Of a stretch of 64,000 nt of DNA, positions 1-7,546 are shown piece by piece. The notes beneath the pieces were generated by a model. The model did no database searches. It was not told where the DNA came from and was given only the letters and a program-made list of their open reading frames with translations. The DNA comes from Mucilaginibacter aquaedulcis. GTDB taxonomy: Bacteria > Bacteroidota > Bacteroidia > Sphingobacteriales > Sphingobacteriaceae. Within the stretch, counting starts at the first letter, position 1. Each line of letters starts with the position of its first letter. The position numbers and the translations under genes were made by a program. The stretch is from NCBI RefSeq assembly GCF_030409325.1, contig NZ_JAUFPR010000004.1, forward strand, positions 47,548 through 111,547, given 5' to 3'.

Positions 1-1
1 A

Positions 2-529
2 ACTGATCTGGCTAAACTTACCAACAACCCTAAGTTTGCTGCCGATTTCTTTAAGCGCTTTATTTACGGTACGGATAAAAACAATTACGAGGAGTTGCTG
101 AGCAAAGCAGGTTTAGTATTGCGCAAGGCACAACCAGGTAAGGCATGGGCAGGCTCACTGGCATCAACCCCAGGCAGAGGCCGGGCAGGGCAGCAACGCG
201 CTGCCGGAGCCGAGGGTTTGCCTATCCTTTCAAGCACCGTTATTGGCACACCTGTTTACAAAGCTGGGCTTGATGCGGGTGATATTATTTTAAAAGCTGA
301 TGGCCAAACCATTACCGATCCAAAGTCTTTTAGTGATGTACTTGCCGGTAAAAAGCCTGGCGATAAAATCAGTGTAAATTATAAAAACCGCACGGGCGCG
401 CATGAAACCACAGTAACACTGGAAGAAAGCCCAATGCTGGAAGTAGTTCCCTTTGAAAAAGCAGGTAAACAATTAACAAAAGATCAGGAAACATTCCGCA
501 ATAACTGGTTACAATCAAAAATCAAATAA
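2..529 (+). CDS. M61 family peptidase, C-terminal part (PDZ domain), 5' truncated by window
   Basis: The reading frame is open from the first bases of the window, so the N-terminal and catalytic parts lie upstream and are not visible. What remains is a helical stretch followed by a PDZ-like segment with the pattern GTPVYKAGLDAGDIILKADG and a later KPGDKISV strand, which is the arrangement at the end of M61 glycyl-aminopeptidase-type proteins in Bacteroidota. A Gly/Ala/Arg-rich loop (roughly nt 130-220) precedes the PDZ core. It looks odd but stays in frame with the PDZ, so I read it as a variable loop and not a frameshift. The stop lies 6 nt before the M28 peptidase start, so the two secreted peptidases are probably co-transcribed. 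The M61 name rests on the C-terminus and the neighbour only. Confidence 0.72.
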   Translation, partial: TDLAKLTNNPKFAADFFKRFIYGTDKNNYEELLSKAGLVLRKAQPGKAWAGSLASTPGRGRAGQQRAAGAEGLPILSSTVIGTPVYKAGLDAGDIILKADGQTITDPKSFSDVLAGKKPGDKISVNYKNRTGAHETTVTLEESPMLEVVPFEKAGKQLTKDQETFRNNWLQSKIK

Positions 530-535
530 CAGGTA

Positions 536-1831
536 ATGAAAAAAACTTTAGCAACCGTTGCCTTCATGGCAATTTCGGCATACAGCTTTGCGCAGGATGT
601 AAATAAGCTCATCAGCCAGGACGATGTAACCCGCATCATTAAAACCCTGAGTGCCGATGATATGCAGGGCCGGGCCACATTTACACCAGGCATTGAAAAA
701 GCCGCCCAGTTTATTGAAAGCGAGTATACCAAGGCTGGCTTAAAACCATTGGCAGGTAATACAGGCTATCGTCAGAATTTCACAATGATACGTACAACGC
801 CTGTTAAAGTATCAGCTACAGTAAATGGCCGTACTATACCAACAGATAGCGTCTTTGCAGCAGCCGGAGCATCATTCAACTGGTCAAACAACAGTGATGT
901 GCAGGTAGTACAAATAGGTCCCGAAAAAAACTTTATACAGGAATACCTTGCCAGTGCGAAAAGCGGTAAAAAAACACTATTCCTGGTCGATCCTCGTTTT
1001 CAGGCAGCCTTTGCCCGCGTGCGTAAACACGTTTTGGCCGGTAGCGCGAGTTTTAAAACCGATAACAACCAGGCTTCTGTATTTGTAATTGGAAAGTTTG
1101 ACAGCGTAAAATCATTTGAGGTTAGCTACGAAGGCAAATCGGAAGAGCTGCCTTTATTTAATATTGCCGGCATTATCCCCGGTAAAACCAAACCCGATGA
1201 ATTTGTGGTGTTCTCCGGTCACTATGACCATTTAGGCATCATTAAACCCATGGAGGGCGATAGCATTGCCAACGGTGCCGATGATGATGCTTCGGGTACT
1301 ACAGCGGTAATTTCACTGGCTAAGTACTACAAAAAGCTGAACAATAATGATCGTACACTTATCTTCGTGGCCTTTACTGCTGAAGAGATCGGCGAGTACG
1401 GGTCACAATATTTTGCTACCCAGGTTAACCCGGATAAAGTTGTAGCCATGTTTAACATCGAGATGATTGGCAAGGCATCCAAATTCGGTCAAAACTCTGC
1501 TTTTATAACCGGGTTCGACCGTTCAAACTTTGGCACTATATTGCAGCAAAACCTTAAAGGAACCGCGTTTGAGTTTCACCCGGATCCTTATCCGGAGCAG
1601 GATTTGTTTTACCGCAGTGATAACGCGTCTTTAGCAGAAAAAGGTGTACCGGCACATACCATATCAACAGATCAGATAGATATCGATAAATTGTACCATA
1701 CCGTAAAAGACGAATTTAGCTCGCTCGACGTTAATAACATTACGTCGACCATCAGGGCCATAGCTTTAAGCTCACGCACCATTGTTTCGGGCAAGGATAC
1801 TCCTACAAGGGTACCTAAGCTCGAAAAATAA
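536..1831 (+). CDS. M28 family zinc aminopeptidase, secreted
   Basis: A 431-aa protein with a clear signal peptide (KKTLATVAFMAISAYSFAQ). The M28 zinc-site motifs are in order: GHYDHLG around residues 228-234, NGADDDASGT around 246-255, and a TAEEIGEYGS segment around 281-290 that supplies the catalytic Glu pair. The N-terminal 200 residues carry a PA-like insert, as in many Bacteroidota M28 peptidases. It probably trims N-terminal residues from peptides in the periplasm or outside the cell. It starts 6 nt after the M61 peptidase gene and is followed by a hairpin terminator at 1855-1881, so the two form a small secreted-peptidase operon. Substrate preference cannot be read from the sequence. 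Confidence 0.92.
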   Translation: MKKTLATVAFMAISAYSFAQDVNKLISQDDVTRIIKTLSADDMQGRATFTPGIEKAAQFIESEYTKAGLKPLAGNTGYRQNFTMIRTTPVKVSATVNGRTIPTDSVFAAAGASFNWSNNSDVQVVQIGPEKNFIQEYLASAKSGKKTLFLVDPRFQAAFARVRKHVLAGSASFKTDNNQASVFVIGKFDSVKSFEVSYEGKSEELPLFNIAGIIPGKTKPDEFVVFSGHYDHLGIIKPMEGDSIANGADDDASGTTAVISLAKYYKKLNNNDRTLIFVAFTAEEIGEYGSQYFATQVNPDKVVAMFNIEMIGKASKFGQNSAFITGFDRSNFGTILQQNLKGTAFEFHPDPYPEQDLFYRSDNASLAEKGVPAHTISTDQIDIDKLYHTVKDEFSSLDVNNITSTIRAIALSSRTIVSGKDTPTRVPKLEK

Positions 1832-1854
1832 AATACACGTTACAAACAACGTAG

Positions 1855-1881
1855 AAGAGGCGCATGATATGCGTCTCTTTT
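1855..1881 (+). terminator. Rho-independent terminator after the M28 peptidase gene
   Basis: Stem AAGAGGCGCAT / ATGCGTCTCTT (one G-T pair) around a 3-nt loop, then TTTT. It ends the M61/M28 operon. It also shows that a TTG start at 1880 for the next gene is unlikely, because that codon lies in the U-tract. Confidence 0.75.
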
Positions 1882-1894
1882 GCATTATATCCCC

Positions 1895-2422
1895 ATGAAA
1901 AACATACCCAAAATAGCAGTAGTAGGTCCCGAATCAACCGGAAAATCAACCATGTCTGATTATCTGGCAGCTCATTACCATACCATAGCAGTACCCGAAT
2001 TTGCCCGCGGTTACTGCGAAAAGCTTACCGAACCATGCACATGGCAGGATGAAATCAATATGTTTCACGGGCAGCTGGCATTAGAGGCCGAACTACTGCC
2101 CCGGGCCAATAAACTCCTCATTTGCGATACTACCTTTATCACCGTAAAAATATGGAGCGATCAAATGTTTGGCAAAGCCCCGCAAGAGGTGCTGGACGAG
2201 TTACCCAAACACCCTTATGACCTGTACCTCCTGCTCAATATCGACCTGCCCTGGCAGGATGATCCCCTGCGTAATTTCCCCGATTTGCGCGAACATTTCA
2301 TGAATGTTTGGCTCCAGGAACTTGATAATCTGCAGGCACGCTATGTAGTTATATCAGGCACCGGACAAGACAGATATGACAGCGCCGTAAAAGCTATAGA
2401 TGATTTTTTAGCTGCTTTGTAA
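1895..2422 (+). CDS. NadR-type ATP-binding kinase (AAA_28 family)
   Basis: With the ATG at 1895 the protein has 175 aa and opens with a Walker A motif GPESTGKST (residues 11-19), followed by an EFARGY segment. This pairing is typical of the ribosylnicotinamide-kinase domain of NadR and stand-alone relatives. Family knowledge suggests phosphorylation of nicotinamide riboside to NMN in NAD salvage. The NMN adenylyltransferase and HTH domains of full-length NadR are absent, so this is a kinase-only protein. No PnuC transporter gene is adjacent, so the substrate is an inference. An upstream in-frame TTG at 1880 falls inside a terminator and was rejected as the start. Confidence 0.8.
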   Translation: MKNIPKIAVVGPESTGKSTMSDYLAAHYHTIAVPEFARGYCEKLTEPCTWQDEINMFHGQLALEAELLPRANKLLICDTTFITVKIWSDQMFGKAPQEVLDELPKHPYDLYLLLNIDLPWQDDPLRNFPDLREHFMNVWLQELDNLQARYVVISGTGQDRYDSAVKAIDDFLAAL

Positions 2423-2527
2423 CACCCCTTACAATTCTGATAGTCAACATTTCCATATAAATTCAGGGATATTTAATTATGTATGAACAAAAAAATCTAA
2501 GTTCAAACAAATTATTTTTCACATTGA

Positions 2528-2553
2528 TGCAACGTTGCAGAAAATGATGCGTC
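2528..2553 (+). promoter_or_regulatory. ECF-type autoregulatory promoter (TGCAAC-N16-CGTC)
   Basis: TGCAAC at 2528-2533 and CGTC at 2550-2553 are separated by exactly 16 nt, the canonical -35/-10 spacing of ECF sigma promoters. The predicted transcript would start about 8-10 nt downstream, shortly before the sigma gene. The -35 half lies in a perfect 12-bp palindrome (TGCAACGTTGCA, 2528-2539). Autoregulation is inferred from position and spacing. Confidence 0.6.
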
Positions 2554-2578
2554 ATTTAGTCTGAAGCCTGATCAGAAT

Positions 2579-3139
2579 TTGGAAGCCACATACATCGATA
2601 AACATTACAACCTAGTGGTTGAATGCAAGCAGGGGAGCAAAAAAGCCTGTTACCAGTTGTACCGGTTATATTCTAAAGCAATGTTAAACGTTGCCTTTAG
2701 GATTGTGGGCAACATTGGCGAAGCTGAAGATGTTTTGCAGGAGGCTTTTCTGGATGCTTTTAACAAGGTTAAAGATTTTAGGCAGGATACCACCTTTGGT
2801 TTATGGCTCAAACAAATAGTTGTTAACCGGTCTATAAACCTGCTCCGCAAACGCCGGCTCGAATTGGTTGAGCTGGAAGGCGATCACCTGGAAAACATTC
2901 CCGAGGAAGAGAACGAGGACGAGGATGATATCCAGTACCAGGTGGCTATGGTTAAAGAAGGCATGAAACAACTGCCCGATGGTTACCGGGTTGTACTGTC
3001 GCTTTACCTGCTTGAAGGTTACGATCATGAAGAAATTAGTCAAATATTAAATATATCAGAAAACACCTCACGAACCCAGTTTTTGAGAGCTAAAAGAAAA
3101 TTAATGGAGATTTTAAAAAGGAAAGGAACAGAATTATGA
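2579..3139 (+). CDS. ECF RNA polymerase sigma factor (sigma-70 family)
   Basis: A 186-aa protein with sigma region 2 around residues 20-90 (YRLYSKAMLNVAFRIVGN, then EAEDVLQEAFLDAF, the usual core-binding and -10 contact helices) and sigma region 4 around 120-180 with a helix-turn-helix (LEGYDHEEISQILNISENTSRTQ). An acidic linker joins them. The start is a TTG: no in-frame ATG exists between the upstream stop at 2525 and region 2. The stop overlaps the start of the anti-sigma-like gene in an ATGA, so the two are translationally coupled. An ECF-type promoter just upstream suggests self-activation. Confidence 0.9.
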   Translation: MEATYIDKHYNLVVECKQGSKKACYQLYRLYSKAMLNVAFRIVGNIGEAEDVLQEAFLDAFNKVKDFRQDTTFGLWLKQIVVNRSINLLRKRRLELVELEGDHLENIPEEENEDEDDIQYQVAMVKEGMKQLPDGYRVVLSLYLLEGYDHEEISQILNISENTSRTQFLRAKRKLMEILKRKGTEL

Positions 3140-3702
3140 GCAAGCGATTTGAAGATTTCATTAAAAACAACAGGGAGGAATTTGAAGAGGTTGAACCATC
3201 GGCAGATCTGTGGAGCAAAATTGAGCAAAGCCTCAACATGCAGGAGGAGCTGCCAAAAAAGCCGGAAACAAAAACTTTTTCTCTTTCTTTCGTGCTTCGG
3301 GTCGCGGCATCGGTGGTATTGATCATGGGCATCGGTTTCGGTATATATCTGCAAACTCAAAAAAGCGCAAAAGGAATTGATTTTGCAGCCATAAACCCCG
3401 AATACGCTAAACAACAGCTGCATTACGCATCGCTTGTTGAAACTAAACTGACCGAACTCAAATCAGTAGCCAAAGCCGACCCACAGCTGTACAAAGAGTT
3501 TAGCGCCGAAATAGCTAAAATGGATTCGACCTATAAAAGACTAAATAATGATTTGGCCACCAGCCCCAACCAGGAGCGTGTTTTACGTGCAATGATCCGG
3601 AACTTGCAAATACAAACCGAGGTGCTTAATCAACAATTGAGTGTAATAGAGCAATACAACCAAATGAAAAAAGATCAAAAAAATGAAATCAAAAATATTT
3701 AA
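3136..3702 (+). CDS. Single-pass membrane protein, probable anti-sigma factor
   Basis: A 188-aa protein with a charged cytoplasmic N-terminus of about 48 residues, one membrane helix around residues 50-70 (VLRVAASVVLIMGIGFGIYL), and a helical C-terminal domain predicted to be periplasmic. The coding sequence overlaps the sigma gene by 4 nt and the following adhesin-like gene by 20 nt. Topology and coupling fit an anti-sigma factor that holds the ECF sigma at the membrane. There is no recognisable zinc-binding ZAS motif, so the assignment rests on context and topology. Confidence 0.7.
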   Translation: MSKRFEDFIKNNREEFEEVEPSADLWSKIEQSLNMQEELPKKPETKTFSLSFVLRVAASVVLIMGIGFGIYLQTQKSAKGIDFAAINPEYAKQQLHYASLVETKLTELKSVAKADPQLYKEFSAEIAKMDSTYKRLNNDLATSPNQERVLRAMIRNLQIQTEVLNQQLSVIEQYNQMKKDQKNEIKNI

Positions 3703-5107
3703 ACGGCCGGTGCTTGCTTTAATGGTCATGCTTGCCATTAATACCATGAGCTTTGCACAAGAAGTTCCGGAGCCTCCTGCCCCTCAGCTTCCTCCTTCTA
3801 TGCCTCAAATGGCTCCTTTGCAAGGCATGAGCAAAGAAGACACGAAAGCCTTTCAGCAAAAAATGAGGGAACTTAACGTAAAGATGAAGGCTTTGCAAAA
3901 GCAAATGGCCAGCATTAATATGCAGCATCAAAAACAAATGCAACTGCACATGAAAAATTTAAACAAGCAGATGCAGTTCAAAATGAATAAAAACCTCAAT
4001 TTCAGGCTTGATAGCTTAAAGAACTTCAACTTTACACTGAACGATAGCATTAAGGATTACGTTTATAACTTCAGCACCAATATTGCTCCGCAAATAGCTT
4101 TGGGTTTTAAGGATTTTGATACCGACTTTACTTATAGCTATAATGACTCCGACGTTAACAATTCAAAAAGTGATGATGGTGTTGAAAAAGTTAAAAGTTA
4201 CAGCAAAAGCTACACTGTTGATGGTAACGACATCATTAATCTGGATAACCGTTTCGGTAAAATAACTGTGAACACCTGGACTAAAAACGAGGTAAAGGTT
4301 GATGTACAGATCAAGGTGGGAGCAAATGATGAGGACAAAGCGCAAAAACTATTAGATAACGTAACTATCAGGGATAGCAAGGATGGATCAAACGTATACT
4401 TTAAAACCAGTATCAACACAAATAATGATGATAACAACTCATGGTCGTTATTTGGCGGTAAGCACAACAATGTGCGCAAAATTGAGGTGAACTACATGGT
4501 GTATATGCCTTCAAAAAACGCGCTGAACCTGAGCAACAAATATGGCAGCACCAACCTTCCTGACCTGGATGGTAAACTGACCATCAACAACTCCTACGGT
4601 AGTCTTGTAGCCAAAGCGTTAAGCAATCCGGCTAACCAGATCAGCGTAAAATATGGCAGCGCTACCATCGGTGCCCTTAACGGCAGCGATCTGGATGTGG
4701 CTTATGGAAGCCTGAGCCTTGGCGAGTGTAACAAGCTTAACGCCGACATTAGCTACGGCTCTGCAAAAATTGGCAAGATTACCACATCGGGCAACATCAA
4801 CGTAAAGTTCAGCGGTAATTTAAATATAGATGAGGTAGATAAAAATGTGAAAAACCTTGCCGTTAACGCTTCGTACTCCAGCGTAAAACTGGGGCTCGGC
4901 GGCGATCAAAATTCAAACTTTGATGTAACCGTGCGCTATGGCAGCTTTAACTACGGCAGCCGCGATCTGAGCATTACCAGCAAAACACCTGCCGATGGCG
5001 ACAAGGGATTTAACCCAACCAAAAACTATAAAGGCCATTTAGGCAAAGGTGGCTCTGATAAAACCATCACCATAAACACCAGTTACGGCAGTGTGAGTTT
5101 TGATTAA
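3683..5107 (+). CDS. Secreted Met/Gln-rich and beta-repeat protein (DUF4097-like)
   Basis: A 474-aa protein with a signal peptide (residues 1-25, ending MSFAQ). A Pro-rich stretch is followed by a Met/Gln/Lys-rich helical segment (about residues 45-110, repeated MQ and KQM). The second half is built from short repeats carrying YGS or YG triplets (KYGS, SYGS, AYGS, RYGS, TSYGS), which should form a parallel beta-helix like DUF4097 putative adhesins. It is the last gene of the sigma/anti-sigma operon and overlaps the anti-sigma-like gene by 20 nt. It may be the sensed envelope component or the main output of the sigma factor. No function is known to me. Confidence 0.78.
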   Translation: MKSKIFKRPVLALMVMLAINTMSFAQEVPEPPAPQLPPSMPQMAPLQGMSKEDTKAFQQKMRELNVKMKALQKQMASINMQHQKQMQLHMKNLNKQMQFKMNKNLNFRLDSLKNFNFTLNDSIKDYVYNFSTNIAPQIALGFKDFDTDFTYSYNDSDVNNSKSDDGVEKVKSYSKSYTVDGNDIINLDNRFGKITVNTWTKNEVKVDVQIKVGANDEDKAQKLLDNVTIRDSKDGSNVYFKTSINTNNDDNNSWSLFGGKHNNVRKIEVNYMVYMPSKNALNLSNKYGSTNLPDLDGKLTINNSYGSLVAKALSNPANQISVKYGSATIGALNGSDLDVAYGSLSLGECNKLNADISYGSAKIGKITTSGNINVKFSGNLNIDEVDKNVKNLAVNASYSSVKLGLGGDQNSNFDVTVRYGSFNYGSRDLSITSKTPADGDKGFNPTKNYKGHLGKGGSDKTITINTSYGSVSFD

Positions 5108-5134
5108 AACTTTTCATATTTAACACAAATTTGC

Positions 5135-5168
5135 AAACCTCTGCCATTTACGGCAGGGGTTTTGTTAT
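5135..5168 (+). terminator. Terminator of the sigma/anti-sigma operon
   Basis: Stem AAACCTCTGCC / GGCAGGGGTTT with a 6-nt loop and a T-rich tail. It lies between the adhesin-like gene and the TerC-family gene and argues for the later ATG (5192) of that gene. Confidence 0.78.
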
Positions 5169-5191
5169 TTTTAAGGCACAAACTGCACCCT

Positions 5192-5959
5192 ATGGAAATA
5201 TTTGCCCAGGCCGAATCATGGATCTCCCTCATCACGCTTACTTTTTTGGAGATTGTTTTGGGGATTGATAATGTGATATTCATATCCATCCTTGCCGATA
5301 AGCTACCGGCTAATCAGCAGTCGAAGGGACGCAGGGTTGGATTGGGTATGGCCATGATTACCCGGGTATTGCTGCTGCTTTCCATAAGCTGGGTAATGAC
5401 ACTTACCACACCCTTATTTAACCTGGGACACCTGTTCAATGTAACTGATACCGACTGGGTTGAGAAACTGGCCATCTCCGGCCGCGACCTTATCCTGATT
5501 GTTGGTGGTTTATTCCTGATCTACAAAAGCACTGCCGAAATTCATCATAAAATTGAGGGCGATGAAGAAAATACAGATAATATTAAACGCCATTCATTCT
5601 GGGGTACAATTGTTCAGATCATGTTGCTTGATATTGTTTTCTCGCTCGATTCTGTAATTACCGCCGTGGGTATGGCCAGTCATGTCGAGATCATGATCAT
5701 TGCCGTAGTGATTGCGGTAGGTATTATGATGTGGGCATCAAACGGCGTGGCCAAATTTGTAAATAACCACCCTACCGTAAAAATGCTGGCCTTATCATTT
5801 TTGCTGCTAATAGGTGTTTCGTTACTGGCCGAAGCCTTTGAGCAGCATATCCCTAAAGGCTATATCTACTTCGCCATGGCATTCTCCGTTTTGGTTGAAA
5901 TGCTGAACTTGAAAATGAAAGCCAAAGCCGTAAAGAAGGGATTAAAGGCGAAAGATTGA
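5192..5959 (+). CDS. TerC family integral membrane protein
   Basis: The ATG at 5192 gives 255 aa. The protein has about seven membrane helices and the two TerC signatures: EIVLGIDNVIFISIL near the N-terminus and LLDIVFSLDSVITAVG in the middle, each with the conserved acidic residues inside a helix. Family members export or handle metal ions such as manganese, and TerC itself belongs to tellurite resistance and metal stress. This gene stands alone after a terminator, 48 kb from the Ter cluster in this window, so it is probably a housekeeping metal transporter. I saw no yybP-ykoY-like riboswitch in the short leader. Confidence 0.88.
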   Translation: MEIFAQAESWISLITLTFLEIVLGIDNVIFISILADKLPANQQSKGRRVGLGMAMITRVLLLLSISWVMTLTTPLFNLGHLFNVTDTDWVEKLAISGRDLILIVGGLFLIYKSTAEIHHKIEGDEENTDNIKRHSFWGTIVQIMLLDIVFSLDSVITAVGMASHVEIMIIAVVIAVGIMMWASNGVAKFVNNHPTVKMLALSFLLLIGVSLLAEAFEQHIPKGYIYFAMAFSVLVEMLNLKMKAKAVKKGLKAKD

Positions 5960-5981
5960 AACAGTAAACGTCTTACTCCCT

Positions 5982-6108
5982 TGCGCTCGTTTATAACGAG
6001 TGCTTAATATGTATTGGCGTTTAAAACGCCGATACATGTTAAGCACTTCAATTTAGAGAAGCGATGCAATCGCTATACCATATTAAGCACTCGTCACAGA
6101 CGAGCGCA
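5982..6108. repeat. Branched palindromic repeat (REP-like) of 127 nt
   Basis: Outer arms 5982-6011 and 6079-6108 are near-perfect reverse complements of 30 nt (left arm begins TGCGCTCG and ends AATATG). Inside are GTGCTTAATATG paired with CATGTTAAGCAC, a GGCGTT/AACGCC hairpin and an AGCGAT/ATCGCT hairpin, and each outer arm can also fold alone (CTCGTT/AACGAG and CTCGT/ACGAG). It fills the gap between convergent genes. A partial copy lies at 24362-24380. Confidence 0.8.
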
Positions 6109-6134
6109 GGAAAAACAAACTTTTATCTTCCTCA

Positions 6135-7322
6135 TTAAAACACCCTGCAAAGCAAGCCCTTTAAATATTCCCCTTCCGGGAACGAGGCCCGTACCGGGTG
6201 ATCTTCGGGTTGGTGGAACTGGTAAATAAACTGTACCTGTTTACCGGCATCAAGCGCGGCCCAGGCAATTACTTGTTTAAAGGTTTCCATATCCATAGCA
6301 CCCGAGCAGGAATAGGTGGCCAGCAAGCCGCCCTCATTCAATAACAACATACCCAAACGGTTCAAATCTTTATAAGCCCGAGAAGCCCTTGTTAATGCGG
6401 AGCGTGATGGCGCGTATTTAGGTGGATCGAGCACAATAACATCAAACTTTTCGCCTTCATCCCTGAATTTGCGCAATTGCACGTTAACATCAGATTTAAT
6501 GGCTGTATGTTTGGCAGCATCGAGTTTATTTAGCTGGATATTTTCTTTTAAGGTTTCAATAGCCAATGCAGAGCTGTCCACACTGGTTACCGATGCGGCT
6601 CCGTTTTTTAAACTGTTCAGCGTAAAGCCGCCGGTATAGCAAAAGCAATCCAGCACTTTTTTGCCTTTAGCATGCAAAGCCAGTACATGGCGGTTATCGC
6701 GCTGATCACAATAAAAGCCAGACTTTTGGCCCTCTGTAATGTTGATACCATATACAACATTGTTTTCCAGTACCTCAACAATTTCGGGCGGCGGGTTGCC
6801 GGCAAGTACCTTGTTTTCGGTTTCGGCCATACCCTCATGCGCTCGTGAAGCGGCATCACTTTTATCAGATATACTTTCGGGATTCAGCAGCTTTTGCAAT
6901 TCATCAATAATTACCGGCATCCTGCGCTCCATACCCGATGTAAGCACCTGCACCGCCAAATGCCCCGCGTATTTATCAACAATTAAACCCGGCAGATAGT
7001 CTGATTCGCTGAAAACCAAACGGCAGGTATTGGTGCCGTTCTCCAATATATTGGCACGGCTTTTAACCGCGGTAGCCAGTTTAGTCCGAAACCAGGCATC
7101 GTTAACTTCCACACTTTCGTCCCACTCCAACAGTCGCAGTGCCACTCTTGATTGATCGTTATAAAAGCCGTAAGCCATAAAATCACCTTTAGTGTTAAGC
7201 AGTCGCACTACATCACCATTGGCCGGCTTGCCTTTTACTTTTTCAATAGCCCCCGAAAACACCCAGGGATGTTTTTGAATAACAGCTTTCTCTTTGCCTT
7301 TATTTAATATAACATCAATCAT
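6135..7322 (-). CDS. Class I SAM-dependent rRNA cytosine methyltransferase (RlmI/RlmK-like)
   Basis: A 395-aa protein of the COG1092 family. An N-terminal PUA domain (about residues 1-75, with HPWVFSGAIEK) is followed by a Rossmann methyltransferase with motif I LDCFCYTGGF (224-233) and the motif DPPKYAP (299-305). A Cys in YSCSG (about 340) fits 5-methylcytosine chemistry. It probably methylates 23S rRNA. A hydrophilic insert around residues 149-176 (SDKSDAASR...) looks longer than is usual between the central domain and the methyltransferase. The gene is monocistronic, convergent with the TerC gene, and has a TAnnTTTG box 4 nt before the ATG. Confidence 0.88.
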   Translation of the reverse strand: MIDVILNKGKEKAVIQKHPWVFSGAIEKVKGKPANGDVVRLLNTKGDFMAYGFYNDQSRVALRLLEWDESVEVNDAWFRTKLATAVKSRANILENGTNTCRLVFSESDYLPGLIVDKYAGHLAVQVLTSGMERRMPVIIDELQKLLNPESISDKSDAASRAHEGMAETENKVLAGNPPPEIVEVLENNVVYGINITEGQKSGFYCDQRDNRHVLALHAKGKKVLDCFCYTGGFTLNSLKNGAASVTSVDSSALAIETLKENIQLNKLDAAKHTAIKSDVNVQLRKFRDEGEKFDVIVLDPPKYAPSRSALTRASRAYKDLNRLGMLLLNEGGLLATYSCSGAMDMETFKQVIAWAALDAGKQVQFIYQFHQPEDHPVRASFPEGEYLKGLLCRVF

Positions 7323-7326
7323 GGTG

Positions 7327-7334
7327 CAAAGGTA
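7327..7334 (-). promoter_or_regulatory. TAnnTTTG -7 box abutting the methyltransferase start
   Basis: On the minus strand TACCTTTG ends 4 nt before the ATG. This matches the Bacteroidota -7 consensus and would give a leaderless or nearly leaderless mRNA. No clear -33 element is present. Confidence 0.35.
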
Positions 7335-7341
7335 ATAAAAA

Positions 7342-7455
7342 GGTGAGTGGTGAGGAGTGAGTGGTGACTGGTTGAAACAGGTTAATTATTTGCATCATTC
7401 TCTTTTTATTTAATTGTTTGCATTTTTACTAACCACTCTTAACTCACCATTCTCT
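7342..7455. repeat. Word-repetitive intergenic element (GTGAGTGG words)
   Basis: The left side repeats GTGAGTGG, GTGAGGAGTGAG and GTGGTGAC. The right side has the complementary words AACCACTC and AACTCACCATTC. Together they form a long imperfect hairpin between two divergently transcribed genes. Similar elements made of other words occur at 29450, 32690, 35520, 57335 and 60165. Confidence 0.55.
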
Positions 7456-7546
7456 ATCAACCCAATTAAACTTTTACAAATTTTATTGCTCCAATACAAT
7501 ATTAGCCGATTAAAAACATTTGATATCTTAGTATCGAAAACATAAT

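Noticed and set aside
121..225. Frameshift in the M61 peptidase because of the Gly/Ala/Arg-rich run
   Set aside because: The PDZ domain follows in the same frame as the upstream helix, so the run is better explained as a variable loop.
95..529. A separate 144-aa gene starting at 95
   Set aside because: The frame is open from the window edge and the sequence before 95 continues the same helical domain, so this is the tail of a longer peptidase.
1880..1894. TTG start for the NadR-like kinase
   Set aside because: It lies in the U-tract of the terminator at 1855-1881; the ATG at 1895 starts right before the P-loop.
5162..5191. Extended N-terminus of the TerC-type protein
   Set aside because: Ten extra residues overlap the upstream terminator and the ATG at 5192 begins the conserved first helix.
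5159..5192. Manganese riboswitch (yybP-ykoY) before the TerC-type gene
   Set aside because: The leader between the terminator and the ATG is about 25 nt, too short for this riboswitch.
5192..5959. Membership of the 5192 TerC-type gene in the Ter cluster
   Set aside because: It is 48 kb away, alone and between a terminator and a repeat; only the TerC gene at 54216 is in the cluster.
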